The notes beneath the pieces were generated by a model. It was not told the DNA's origin, searched no databases, and saw only the letters and a program-made list of their open reading frames with translations. Positions 1-10,740 of a stretch of 64,000 nt of DNA are shown piece by piece. The number at the start of each line of letters is the position of its first letter. Within the stretch, counting starts at the first letter, position 1. Both the position numbers and the translations under genes were made by a program. Where the stretch lies: NCBI GenBank assembly GCA_029204225.1, contig CM055098.1, positions 14,398,533 through 14,462,532 of the forward strand. Reading direction: 5' to 3'. Source of the stretch: Diphasiastrum complanatum (Eukaryota; Streptophyta; Lycopodiopsida; Lycopodiales; Lycopodiaceae).

Positions 1-366
1 GTCAGTGGTATTGAATGTCTCGGAACTGAATAAGCTACTCTTAAATGCATGAAGAAACATAATACCTGGGCCTGGCGCTCGCACCTTCGGCGAGCCAGTA
101 CTACTACACAAGCCCAGCTGGTCAAAGACAGTCATCAAAGCTAGTGCATGGGACGTTGATCGCATGCTTGAAATCAAAATGATACTGTACAAGACTACTA
201 TACATGGATCGTAAATTGTAATAAACTCTAATCTGTTTTGTTTTTTGATTGATGGTATTGCAGCTGGAAGCCAGTCGAGCAAGACAAGATGGTGTACTTT
301 CCAACAGTCAGGATGATCAAAGGATTGCCGATCGTGGTGGAGGACTTGATTAATGCTGCGGACTAG
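1..366 (+). CDS. CYP90A-like cytochrome P450, last intron and terminal exon (copy 1, 5' exons outside window)
   Basis: The window opens inside the last intron, which ends with the acceptor CAG at 261-263. The terminal exon runs 264-366 and stops at TAG 364-366. It reads in phase with the donor exon seen in copy 2 (40055-40175) and gives WKPVEQDKMVYFPTVR then KGLPIVVED. This is the C-terminal strand region of the CYP85 clan and is closest, from memory of the family, to CYP90A/CPD (W-x-P-x-EQDK-x-x-FPT). CYP90 enzymes are ER-bound monooxygenases of brassinosteroid oxidation; the substrate of this protein is unknown. The exon differs from copy 2 by one silent base over 85 nt, but the last codons differ (LINAAD here, LKLQTS there). 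Heme and substrate-binding exons would lie before base 1, so I cannot tell whether this copy is a gene or a remnant; the splice site and stop are intact. Confidence 0.7.
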
Positions 367-770
367 CTAGATATCTCATGATTCCCTCCCAATTGCACTT
401 CATGTTAAATTATTGTGATTTAATGAAGAGCATACAGAAACGAGAACCAGATTAAAGATGATACTCTCCTGAACTTTAGCATTCATATAGAACATTAAAC
501 AAACGCGAGAATATGGCTCAAATTTGCCAAAATATATGACATCAATGGATGTCGAGGGCCACAACACTCAATTTATCTGTTTTTGTCATGTAAATGTGAC
601 AGTAATTAATTGAAAATTAGCTAGAGAGTCACGAAGTCATTCCAATTACCCTAGCGGCTAATGACCATTTTGATGGTTATTCACATGTACAACGGTTTTT
701 TTATATAGAAAAGGACAAGATCCAAGTGGACTTCTTACTTTGTCTCACTCTTTGTATAATTTGACTCATG
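367..770 (+). repeat. 3' flank of P450 copy 1, duplicated downstream of copy 2
   Basis: This non-coding stretch aligns by eye with 40597-41010. Shared landmarks are the CCTCCCAATTGC motif just after the stop, GAACATTAAACAAACGC, GTGACCATTTTGATGGTT and TTCTTACTTTGTCTCACTC, with small indels. It shows that the duplication carried at least 400 bp beyond the stop codon. The match fades near 765-770. No ORF or polyadenylation signal stands out. Confidence 0.7.
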
Positions 771-1011
771 AACGAGTGTTGTAATCGCTTGCTGCTGACC
801 ATCGTACTATTCATAAATGAGTGCAATATCAGTAAAGTAATAAAAGCTTTTGAGTTGTCCATTAAATGACGTGCAAAGGAGTGTGCTGGAAAGATCCGAT
901 CTTCAATTGTCCGGCTTTTGGTCCCTCTTGGAAGCATACACTCTCTTCTGGATTTTTTTTCAAGACTGTGAAGAGAGGAATGAGAAAATAGGTGTAGAAG
1001 AAGGCGACCGC

Positions 1012-1420
1012 AGCAATGGGATTAATTGATTCAAGAATCATAGAAAAACTTGAGAGATGGAATTATGCGAACTCTAGAGATAGAAGATGAAGTTGATTCT
1101 TGAAGGGAGGGGCTCTTGGGTGTATTTGAGAGAAGCAAGGTGGTGAACCTCAATAATGAGGTAACGCTAGTGAATCCAGTGTTAGGCAGGAAATGTGGCT
1201 CGTAATTCTACATTGTGTGCAATTAGTCAAGCAATAAATGCAAATGCGCCCAAAGAGGTGTGGAGCATTATGAGGGAGATCTCTGAATCCAAAGGGATCA
1301 CTAGCAGACTGGTGATCCAGAGACAACTTTAGTACTTGAGTATGACTGGCCGTGAAAGTTTGGCATCCAAATAAAGGAATGGCTTGACATTCGGAGGTTG
1401 TTAGTGAGCCCATTGAATAA
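1012..1420 (+). pseudogene. Decayed Ty1/copia gag fragment
   Basis: Translated in several frames, this stretch gives a copia gag pattern: an ATG with a KLERWNYAN segment, then NAPKEVWSIMREI followed by ESKGITSRLVIQRQL. The second part matches the usual copia gag helix (KEAWxxLxxxFESKS..RLxLRRQL). Many stops and frame changes break it. No LTR or primer-binding site is visible nearby, so it is an isolated scrap. The 1420-1830 interval to the right holds nothing I can recognise. Confidence 0.5.
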
Positions 1421-1829
1421 AAAAAAACTAATATAACTCACCATTAAGAGATTGTCCCAAATAGCTACGTGTTGAGAATAAGCGCAGGGATGATTACAGT
1501 CACTACAATACTAGAATACTAAAGGTAATCGATCAATCACCATAAAGAAAACAACAATCTGCAATGACACAAACGAATTGCCAAAAAACTCAAGCGTGAA
1601 ATTCACATTACAATATGCATACATACATATATTCGCATGTTGATTGCATGCCAAGATTTCCTAATGTGCAATATGATGACCTACGTGTATTCATCTATGT
1701 GACATGACATTGATCATGCCAAGAAGATCATTTTACACAACCACCTATCTATATACACCTACTGGTGGTTAGCATTGACAATTAGTTAATGTCATGTGAA
1801 CCGGACATCCCCATCTCAATGCTAACCAT

Positions 1830-2490
1830 CCCCTTTGGTAACACATTTCATTCCCATAGCATCCCTCAAGTACACAAATCTATCCTTAACTAATGATTTG
1901 GTCATTATATCTGCAATCGTCTCTTTTGTGGAACAGTATTCTAGGATCATTTTCCATTTTGCTCTAAGTCTTTGACAAAATGGTGCTGAATATCAATGTG
2001 TTTGCTTCCCTTGTGTAGTCCCCCATTTCTGCAGGTAAAGATGATGCCTTATAAAGATGATGCCCTGATAGTCACTGAAGATCTTCATGTCTTTAGTTGG
2101 AATCCCTATCTCATGGCATAATCTATTAATCCATACGTACCCCATGACATATGCCAATTTATTTTGCTTCAGGCAAAGATAGGGCAACAGATTTTTGCTT
2201 ACTGCTTGCCCAACTCACAGCCCATCGCTTATCGTAAAATCAAATCCACACGTACATTTTCTGTCATCTCTGTCGCCTGCCTAGTCAAAATCCACAAACC
2301 CTGTTATTCCTTCGAATGGATGACGGTATTCCAATCCAAGTCCATTAGCTCCCTTCAGATACCTTAAAACCCTTTTTGCAGCATGCCAGTGATCAAGTCC
2401 TGGGTTTTCAAGATATCTGCTCAAAACTCTAGTGGATGTGGCTATGTGAGGCCTCATGCAAACCATGGCGTACATGAGTCACCTTGCTAG
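1830..2490 (-). pseudogene. Ty1/copia reverse transcriptase end and RNase H fragment
   Basis: On the minus strand 2475-2281 reads MYAMVCMRPHIA, then HWHAAKRVLRYLKGANG and GFVDFD, the copia RT/RNase H junction. The frame then shifts and continues through NKLAYVMGYVWI to a C-terminal RNase H tail (HIDIQHHFVKDL, then ADIMTKSLV and LRDAMGM) ending near 1835. A purine-rich TGAGATGGGGATG follows, as expected for a polypurine tract. The copy has frameshifts and stops and no catalytic RT core. It belongs to a different copia family from the fragment just to its right (2541-3900). Confidence 0.75.
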
Positions 2491-2540
2491 ATAGTACGGG
2501 TACCTGCTCATTTTTGCTTTTACAGCATTGCCAATGTAGC

Positions 2541-2625
2541 CGTCGACTCGCCTTGTGGTGAGCCAACTGATCCTGATCTATTAGACCCACAGTATAGTAA
2601 CACAGTGATTCTACTTTAATTCTAA
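2541..2625 (-). repeat. Truncated 3' LTR of copia C1
   Basis: About 85 bp match the start of the 270-bp LTRs at 34170-34439 and 62796-63065. The LTR begins at 2625 on the minus strand with TTAGAATTAAAG, directly after a polypurine run in CTTTAAGGGAGAGAG. It stops near 2541, where unrelated copia sequence abuts it, so most of the LTR is lost. Confidence 0.75.
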
Positions 2626-3900
2626 CTCTCTCCCTTAAAGTAGAGTCTACTTTTTATATAGTCATATACATAGCTTTAAAGTCAGCAAACTTTTAAGTAT
2701 AGAAAGCTTTGATCTAAGCTTATCAAACTTTTCTCTAACAAGTGGCTTAGTGAAAATATCAGCTAGTTGTTCTTCTGTACTACAATGAACAACATGAATT
2801 TCACGACTCAACAACCTCTCACGTATAAAGTGATACTGAATCTCAATGTGTTTGGTTCTCGCATGGAATACTGGATTCTTTGCTAGCTGAATGCCACTCT
2901 AACTGTCGCAATGTATAATTGTGGGATTTTTTTGTTTCATGCCAACTTCTTCCAAGATCTATCTCAACCATATAGCTTCTTGTGCTGCACTACACATTGC
3001 CTTATACTCTTCTTCTGTGGTGGATAGAGCAATTGTACTTTGCTTCTTACTAGACTAGGAAAAGCAATTGTCAGAAAGCTGTAATACATACCCTGTGGTG
3101 GATCTACGATCGTCATAGTCACCTCCCCAATCTGCCTCCACATAGCCACATAACTCAGGTAAACCCTCATGCTTCTTGTAAATCAAGCCATAATCTGAAG
3201 TGCATTTGACATAACGCAAAATGCGCTTAGCTGCCTTCCAATGCGTTTCTGTAGGTGCTGCCATAAACTGACTTACAATACCAATAGCATAGCATATATC
3301 TGGTCTAGTCATGGTAACATAAATCAAGCTCCCTACTAACTGACTATACAACATAGCATCAAATGGCTATGACTCATCAAGCTTAGAAAGCTTTTTACCT
3401 GGTTCAATAGGAGTGTTCACTGGCTTGCAATCCTGCAACCTGAACCTGTGCAGCAACTCTCTAACATACTTCACTCGGGTTAAACCCACTCCATGTCCTT
3501 TTTGCCACACCTCTACTCCAAGGCAATAATGCATTAGGCTGAGATATGCCATCTCAAATTGTTCCATGAGGTCTTTTTTGATCATGTCTATCATCTCTTG
3601 ATTATTTCCCGTGATAATCAAGTCATCAACATAAAGAGCAATCAAAGCAACCATACCATCAAAGCATAAGACAAAAATATTCAGATCAAAATGTGTTCTC
3701 ACCATCCCCTTAGAACGAAAGTAGGCATCAATCCTGCTATACCATGCACGTGATGCCTGTTTAACACCATAAAAGTGCTTTCTTCAAGCAACATACTTTA
3801 TTCTCTTGTCCTTTCGCTACAAAGCCTTTAGGTTGATCCATGAACACCTCTTCTTCTAACTCACCATTTAGAAAAGCAAATTTCACATCCATCTGATATC
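2626..3900 (-). pseudogene. Ty1/copia pol fragment C1: reverse transcriptase and RNase H
   Basis: Read on the minus strand this begins near 3898 with MDVKFAFLNGELEEEV, passes the RT active site ALYVDDLI (about 3615-3640), then the LGVEV and KPVNTPIEPGKKLS blocks. The RNase H part follows (RPDICYAIGIVSQFM, HWKAAKRILRYVK, DADWGG-type motif altered to EADWGG). A tail with ADIFTKPLV ends near 2690. A stop separates 3367 from 3354 and others follow. It is the same family as 63066-64000. At its 5' end it meets the D1 gag-protease element at about 3900 with a short shared TTGAT, so either D1 retained this part or the two were joined by recombination. Confidence 0.9.
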
Positions 3901-5235
3901 AATTAAAAAATTAAGTGCATACACAATGTTGCCAAAGACAACTTGCCTTGCTTGATCCACATGATTGACCTTGATGGCTCCATCTTGATACTCATGGTTC
4001 TTCTTGGAGTCCTCGGGTCTTGAGCTCGCTCCTCTACTTGACTTGACTCCAAATCATCAATGAATTGAATAAGGTGTTGATCCAAATGTGCTTCTTCAAG
4101 TTTACAAATCTTCCACTCTTGAAAGATCACATTTTAACCATTGACAAATTCTTTGGTTGAAAACAAGTCGATTCTACAATCTCTACTTGAAGAGCAAAAC
4201 AGTACCATTATTCCTATCATTGAAATAAGATAAATTTTGGTCCTTACATTGGAATGATCATGCTCAAAGCATGTGGACCCAAAGATTTTCAACACGAATG
4301 ATGTTTCATCTTTTATGACACTATTCAAACTAATACAAAAACATAAAGAGTACTAAGCACCATAGATCTTAAAGATAAGCAACAAGTCACTCCATGTCTA
4401 CTAATACTATCCAACAAGTACTCAAAGATAGTAGACTCTCCAATGCTCACCATCCTTGCAAGATGCACACTTGAATGGAAAATTTGCATGCAATTTGATG
4501 ACTCGGCCATTGTCATTGAGGACTCCCTTTGAACTCTTATGCTTTGAGAGTGATCCTCAAGATCTTCCTCCTTTTGATGCTCCTCCTCAATGCAACCAAG
4601 ATCACACTTTTCCAAGATCTCCTCTTGAGTGATCTCCTCCTTTGCCAAGCTCATTATTTCAAAAGCAATACTAGCTTCCAACATAAACAATCTTTCGTGT
4701 TTAAATTCCTTTGCAATGCAAACATCATTCTTCAAGATGAAACAAACACCATGCTTAAAGTGGACATCCAAACTAGTTGCTAAGAGTAGACCAACACTAA
4801 GCATATTCTTAGTGATTGATGGTACATTAAGGACATTTCCTAGATCCATGCATTTTGAGGATTCTAGACACAAAGAGATGGTGCCAATACCATCTATCCT
4901 ACACTCTTCATCATTTGCAGTAAAGACTAACTTTCTAGCATCATTGAAAGAGTGTAAGGTTGAGAAAAAATCCTTTTCACAAGACATGTGGGAGCTAGCC
5001 CCACTGTCGATCCACCAATTGTCTCTTGAATTGCTATTGCTTGTTGGTGAGGATGTAGATGCCATCAAGAATACATCTACTTCATCTTTCTCCTCTTCCT
5101 TTGCAAGGTTTTCTTGTTTGTCCTCCTCCACTTGTGCTCTTAGCCTCTTGTAGCATTCAGATGCATAATGCCCCTTCTTTCCACAAAAGAAGCATTTCTA
5201 CTTTGACTTGTCCTTTGAGCTTGATGCATCATCCT
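3900..5235 (-). pseudogene. Copia-derived gag-protease element D1: zinc knuckle, protease and downstream ORF
   Basis: The minus strand shows a CCHC zinc knuckle (KCFFCGKKGHYASEC, about 5155-5205). Then comes a 268-codon ORF (5131-4328) with an intact copia protease motif, WWIDSGASSHMSC, followed by ENVLNVPS-type and FKHGVCF segments. Where copia elements normally carry integrase the protein becomes acidic and repetitive (SLAKEEI, HQKEEDLED). It then resumes at 4328-3900 with a CFEHDHSNV segment resembling the end of a copia integrase, and VIFQEWK. No HHCC, DD35E or RT motif is present between. D2 (9968-12060) has the same structure, so the loss predates both insertions. Confidence 0.75.
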
Positions 5236-5960
5236 CTTATTTGGCCTCCTTTGGATGCTTCTTCTTTCCATTGGTCTTTTTTTCGCCCTTAAATGAGAAA
5301 TTGGCTTTCTCATCACCATCCTGCAAAGACAAGTAACTCATCCTAGATTTTGCATGGAGCATCTTACACTCTTCATTCACTAATACACTATGAAGCTTTT
5401 CTATAGTTGGCAAAGTGTCTTGGATGGCAAAACTTTGGACCAAATTTGCAAAGTCATCTCCTAGAGCAACAATTTGTACAAGCTCTCCACCATGCATCTT
5501 CTCTCCAATGGAAGCCAACTCCCTATTTGGAGACTTGATTCTGAGTACATAATCTTGTGCACTCTCCTCACTTATTTTCATGCTTTGCAAAATCTGATTT
5601 CTAGGCATGAGAATCCTCGAAATGTTACTAGATTCATAGATGGATTTTAAAGACTCCCAAGCCTCTTTAGCACTTTTACATGATGATACTTCCCTCAAAA
5701 GATCATTGCTCACATTCATTTTCACACAATGAAGTGCTAGCCTAGATCTCTTTTTGTATCTCACTAATTCCTCTGCACCTAGAGATTCATCTTCATCCTT
5801 AATCAGAAACTCATAAAGGTCTTGGAGCACCAAAAGGGACTCCATCCTAACCTTTCAAATAGCATAATTTGTAGAATTGAATCTCTCACTAGCTTCTAGA
5901 AGGTATGCTCCAGCAGATCTTACTAGTGATTTCTACAAACAAGAAATATATTTGATTGAC
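5236..5960 (-). pseudogene. Copia gag of element D1
   Basis: The 202-codon ORF at 5845-5240 is a copia gag of the UBN2/DUF4219 type: MESLLVLQDLYEFL, then KEAWESLKSIYESS, SAQDYVLRIKS and GDDFANLVQSFA. D2 shows that the true start lies further upstream (a YLLEASERLNSTNYAIWKV segment, here near 5940-5850 with a stop). The frame ends at TAA (PKEAK stop). A second in-frame stop, TAG, comes just before the zinc knuckle. Both stops are also present at the same positions in D2. Gag would build the virus-like particle in the cytoplasm. Confidence 0.8.
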
Positions 5961-6743
5961 TTGAAACCCACAAAGGTCTCACACTTGCAGTGTTTCACTC
6001 AAATTTGATTTCTAATCCAACAAATGGGCTTATAATCACAGTTCTATCACTCCCTCATAAAGCTGGAATGAAGATAAGATGAAGTGAAAACACTTTCAAA
6101 CAAATCTTGCCAAGAAATGGATTTGATTGTCTCTAGAAACTCACTAAGGTCTCTCTCTAGTAGTGTTTCACTCAAATTAGATTTCAAATCCAACAAATGG
6201 CCTTATAATCTCAGTTCTAGCACTTCCTCACAAAGTTGGAATGAAGATAAGATGATGTGAAATCTACTTACAATCAAATCTTGCCAATTTTGGCTATTTT
6301 TGGACAATAACGACTAAATCTCCCTCACACTTTTTGATGTACTTTCAAATGAAAATTTCACTATCTGCGAGGGTTCAAAAACACATTTTTGCTCGGATCT
6401 TCACCAATATCTTGTACTAACTCTCGCAGACTTCATCACTAATGAAAAATGACATTCTAAAGACAATGAGATGGTCTGCAAAGGTTAATTCTGTGAGGAT
6501 TCTCTAGATCTTCTAATTTTGTTGATTTTTAAACACTCAAATCCATTGTTTAGCTCACTGAGATCAAACAAACTCTCACAGACTCTTCTGAGTCCTTGTC
6601 TCACTGAGATAGAACTTCAAAATTCTCTACGAAGGCCAAGCTAAATCTACCTCAAAATCCACATAAAACAAGCTAAAAAATGAAAACATCTAAGAATGCA
6701 CCTATAACCAGTTCGTGATTCATATCCCCAGCAATGGCGCCAC
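5961..6743 (-). other. 5' leader of D1 with internal tandem duplication
   Basis: Two adjacent units of about 125-165 bp (roughly 5960-6085 and 6110-6260) share a segment around GGAATGAAGATAAGATGA and AACAAATGG. D2 carries the same duplication. Homology with the D2 leader ends near 6310-6360; from there to the PBS at 6742 the sequence is unrelated to D2. Repeated short phrases of the CTCACAGA/CTCGCAGA type occur at 6370-6600. There is no ORF of note. Confidence 0.6.
6725..6742 (-). other. Primer-binding site of D1, tRNA-Asp type
   Basis: On the minus strand TGGCGCCATTGCTGGGGAT starts one base after the LTR end. It matches the complement of the plant tRNA-Asp 3' end (TGGCGCCGTTGCCGGGGAT) except at two positions. 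This PBS is usual in Ty3/gypsy elements and their large derivatives, not in copia elements, which use initiator tRNA-Met. Confidence 0.75.
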
Positions 6744-6918
6744 TGTAGGGAGTGTAGGTTTGGTGGTGAGCAGTCCTCCTCCTATCAAAAGGGTTAGAAC
6801 ACACACCTAACTAAGCCAAGTTGCTAGATTTAGATGCTTTCTACTTTATCCTATCACTACCCCACCTTAACACTATCTTTCCTAATACTAAGCACATCCA
6901 TACATCATGATTGAGAGT

Positions 6919-6978
<60 letters not shown>

Positions 6979-7571
6979 GTAAAATGACTAGAAGAAGGAC
7001 GAGAGAGAGAGAGAGAGAGAGGTGAGATGGAGGTTAACTCATTTGCTCATTATGCATGCTAATGGAGAAGCTTTAACTAATGAAAATAGAGAACAAAAGG
7101 AAAAACACCACAATAACATTAACAAGAGTGAATAGCAAATGAGAATGCTTGCTCTCCAAAATGGTACAGTTTCCTCCTTCTCATTAAGCATGGAAAATGG
7201 TTACAAATGGTGTCTTTTTTTCTTTGGGGTGGCCCTTGTCCCTTGATTCCTATTGGCTACTTGCAAAGGATGGGATTGGAATCCACACCATCCACAAGAA
7301 GCATAAACTAATCTATGGTGTAGGAAGAAGCACACCCACCTACCACCATTTGACTTTTGACTAACTCAAAAATCTAGTAACTTAAACTTAACTTAGATTT
7401 TGGCCTCTAATATTATTTTTAATTACATGGCCCAAAGTCAAGTTTATGTCTATAATTATCTATTTACAAGTACTCATTGGGCCATGGGCTTATGCACACA
7501 AGATGCCACAACCCTCGCGTCTTATTTCGACATTTTATTTATTTACATGCATGACGGGAATACCCCCAACA
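6744..7571 (-). repeat. LTR of D1 (828 bp), with (AG)n microsatellite
   Basis: The LTR begins at 7571 with TGTTGGGGGTATTCCC and ends at 6744 with CCCTACA, so it has TG...CA ends and is followed by G and the PBS. It contains an (AG)n tract at about 6911-6975 and a shorter one near 7001-7022, which read as (CT)n in the sense of the element about 170 bp before the PBS. No second copy of this LTR occurs in the window, so the 3' partner is lost. It shows no similarity to the LTR of D2. Confidence 0.7.
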
Positions 7572-8513
7572 AGGCATCCCTAGTAATGATGGGCCTACCC
7601 TCTTAGAGTATTGGGGGTTAAGTGGTGGGCCTAATCTCTCTCCTCCAATAAAAAGGGAGTGTATTTCTACCCAAAAAAGGTAGTGTCCTTGACAATCCAT
7701 GTTGTACCACCAAACCATGCTTTAAGCCATATATGGTTTACGAAAGACCTCAAACATTCAATACAAATTTGGTTTTTTATTTTCATATTGATTCATCTGC
7801 TTTTAGTTTCAAACTCTGTTGTTCATCTTCTTTAAGCTTTGCAATGTCTTCTGGAAGTCGTAGACCATGAAAAAATATTGTCTCAATTTTTGTTTATAAT
7901 GAAAAAGACTCTGATGGCTCTTGGATGCCACATATCTATAGAAAATTTCAGTGGGTTTTCATGCATCCCTCATCAAGAGGTGTTTTTCGTAAAAACAGAA
8001 AATCAAATATGGATTTTAGTAGATTTTGGAAAGGTTGAATTTTATACTTCAAAGTTTCACTTGGTGGTCGATCCATTTCAGAGGTCTTGCATGTGTACAT
8101 GCATAAGGAGATTAGGGTGGAAGGCGTAAGTTCAAATGACAGACTCAAATGCAATTGTAAGTTTTGGAGAACTCTTTACTTTGAGCTTTACATCAATCAT
8201 TTAGACTTTTGCTTAAATGATATATCTTTTTTATTGACTTTTGCATATTTGTATCCATCAAGCATAATCAAATGGCAACCTATACAATATCTTTTCGACA
8301 TCATAAATATTATTCATTCTGATATTGGTCTTCTACAATACAAAAACTGCTAAATGAGATCACTTTTGGATTCTTGTATTTTCTTCTATGATTCATCTTA
8401 CACACCATGGTTTACGTGGAAGATTAGAGACGATATCATTACCCTCTTATTTAAGTGAAGAATGGATTCCTCTAGATTCTACCATAGCAGAGAGCTTCTG
8501 ATCAAGGTCTTTT
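7572..8513. other. Spacer between D1 and D2, no recognised gene
   Basis: This is AT-rich DNA between the two head-to-head elements. A 96-codon plus-strand ORF (7839-8129) has no motif I recognise and no sign of coding bias, so I do not call it a gene. A short CACCAAACCATG / CACACCATGGTTTACG similarity occurs at 7711 and 8398. I see nothing else. Confidence 0.4.
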
Positions 8514-9204
8514 TGTGAAGAATTGCCAAAAATTGGCAAATCTAGCTTGATCAAAAACCATGAAGAATAGTGTAAATTTTGTACATAATTGGGTTTCACA
8601 CAAGTATGGCCAAAATGCCACGTGGAAACCCACTCCTAATGTAGGTTAGGTCAAGTCAAGAGAGTTGGTCATGTATATTTGGTGGTCATCCCTACTTTAT
8701 AGGACTTACACCTAAGTTTAAGGTGAAAATTTGACCAACTAGCTACCTACCAAGCATAAGTCTAGGATCTATGCTAGGGTTTCATTTTAGGCAAGAAGAG
8801 TGAGATAACTTCCTTATTATATGCTAGAAATCCATCTAACTTCAAGAAGAAAGTCGGATTTGCTATGTATTCCAAGCGAGAAGATAGAATATTTTTGAAG
8901 CTCATTGGCAATCTCAAGCTAGTTCACTATGTACATTGAGTTTTTGTGATCCAAATGAAACTAAATCAATTTATACTTGTTTCTTAGGTTGAAGGCCGTA
9001 CTACAGCCTGTAGTACACATGTGTGGGCTCGTATTTCAATGTTTATCAATGCTTTTGATTGTTAATACTTGTTGTTTGTCAAATTGCCAATCTAGATCAA
9101 CTTTTTTGTGTCTAGTGTTTTGATAGACTGTTAAGCAAGCATCCAATCACTCTTGTGGATCTTTTGTAGATCCATTTATGGTCCTAAAGTACAGTACTTT
9201 CACA
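8514..9204 (+). repeat. 5' LTR of D2 (691 bp)
   Basis: The boundaries are inferred from a TGTGAA...TTCACA terminal inverted repeat (TGTGAAGAATTGCC at 8514, TTTCACA ending at 9204). A primer-binding site follows directly at 9205. No second copy is found downstream of the coding part. There is no similarity to the LTR of D1 although the internal regions are close relatives. Confidence 0.6.
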
Positions 9205-9217
9205 CGGTATCAAAGCC
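9205..9217 (+). other. Primer-binding site of D2, initiator tRNA-Met type
   Basis: CGGTATCAAAGCC directly follows the putative LTR end. It matches the copia consensus TGGTATCAGAGC at 10 of 12 positions (first base and one internal base differ). This is the usual PBS of Ty1/copia elements. Confidence 0.6.
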
Positions 9218-9967
9218 AAGTACAAGAGCATAAGCCATTGATCTAATGCAAATCCATTTCTAGCAAGTTCTGGTGCTAAAAACTAGTATTGAGAGGACAA
9301 GCTAGAATCTTGATTTTTGGTGAGGAGATTTGATCCCAAACTTAGTGGGGGTCAAAATCCATACTTTCCACGTGTGTGAAAACCTCTGAACCTGCATTTA
9401 ATGCATGGTATTCATTTGATCCAAAGAAATTCAATTTGTGAGCTTTTGATGTAAGATGTGGTGGAAATCTTAGGATAAACTACCAAGATCAAGTGCCATT
9501 GATTAGATTTGAGTTTGTTTCATGACATCTAATTAATCTAGGCTAAAATCAGGTCCTCTAAACTTGTAATACAGGTCTTGAAATTACATCAGAGTGTGTG
9601 AGAAAGATTCAGTCAGGTTATTGTCCAAAAATAGCCAAAATTGGCAAGATTTGATTGTAAGTAGATTTCACATCATCTTATCTTCATTCCAACTTTGTGA
9701 GGGAGTGCTAGAATTGAGATTATAAGTACATTTGCTGGATTAGAAATCTAATTTGAGTGAAACACTACAAGAGAGAGAACTTACTGAGTTTTAGTTTTCA
9801 CTTCATCTTATCTTCATTCCAGCTTTGTGAGGGAGTGATAGAACTATGATTATAAGTCCATTTGTTGAATTAGAAATCAAATTTGAGTGAAACACTGCAA
9901 GTGTGAGACCTTTGTGAGTTTCAAGTCTATCAAATCTATTTCTTGTTTGTAGAAGTCACTAGTAAGA
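9218..9967 (+). other. 5' leader of D2 with tandem duplication
   Basis: The first 380 bp have no match in D1. From about 9590 onward the sequence aligns with D1. It includes two units at about 9662-9790 and 9791-9915 that share CATCTTATCTTCATTCCA, GTGAGGGAGTG and GAGTGAAACACT. The duplication is present in both copies and so is ancestral. Confidence 0.6.
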
Positions 9968-10740
9968 TGGGATCTGTTGGAAAATACCTTCTAGAAGCTA
10001 GTGAGAGATTGAATTCTACAAATTATGCTATTTGGAAGGTTAGGATGGAGTCACTCTTGGTGCTTCAAGACCTTTATGAGTTTTTGATTGAGGATGAAGA
10101 TGAACCTCTAGGTGCACAGGAATTAGTGAGATACAAAAAGAGATCTAGGCTAGCACTTCATTGTGTGAAAATGAATGTGAGCAATGATCTTTGAAGGGAA
10201 GTATCATCATGTAAAAGTGCTAAAGAGACTTGGGAGTCTTTAAAATCAATCTATGAATCTCGTAACACTTCGAGGGTTCTCATGCTTAGAAATCAAATTT
10301 TGCAAAGCATGAAAAGAAGTGAGGAGAGTGCACAAGATTATGTACTCAGAATCAAGTCTCCAAATAGGGAGTTGGCTTCCATTGGAGAGAAGATGCATAA
10401 TGGAGAGCTTGTACAAATTGTTCTTAATGCTCTAGGAGATGACTTTGCAAATTTGGTCCAAATTTTTGCCATCCAAGACACTTTGCCAACTATAGAAAAG
10501 CTCATAGTGTATTAGTAAATGAAGAGTGTAGGATGCTCCATGCAAAATCTAGGATGAGTTACTTGTCTTTGCAAGATGGTGATGAGAAAGCCAATTTCTC
10601 ATTCAAGGGCAAAAAAAAGACCAATGGAAAGAAGAAGCATCCAAAGGAGGCCAAATAAGAGGATGATGCATCAAGCTCAAAGAACAAGTCAAAGTAGAAA
10701 TGCTTCTTTTGTGGAAAGAAGGGGAATTATGCATCTGAAT
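9968..10740 (+). pseudogene. Copia gag of element D2
   Basis: Starting at ATG 9967-9969 the product reads MGSVGKYLLEASERLNSTNY, then AIWKVRMESLLVLQDLYEFL, a typical copia gag N-terminus. A TGA interrupts it at about 10192 (D1 has TTG there). It resumes through SIYESRNTSRV and SAQDYVLRIKS, then frameshifts near 10500. The TAA and TAG found between capsid and zinc knuckle in D1 recur here at about 10656 and 10696. The zinc knuckle has lost its histidine (GNYASEC). Confidence 0.8.

Noticed and set aside
1-366. Assignment of the P450 to the taxane hydroxylase family CYP725
   Set aside because: The heme exon and C-terminus ([23 protein letters not shown]) and the N-terminal DPEPFV pattern fit CYP90A better; CYP725 enzymes end in a different pattern as far as I recall.
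4529-5292. Plus-strand ORFs of up to 174 codons opposite D1
   Set aside because: Reverse-strand shadows of the D1 gag-protease frame; the matching antisense frames occur in D2, which shows the cause.
7839-8129. 96-codon ORF between D1 and D2
   Set aside because: No motif, no conserved start context, AT-rich composition like its surroundings; within chance for this length.
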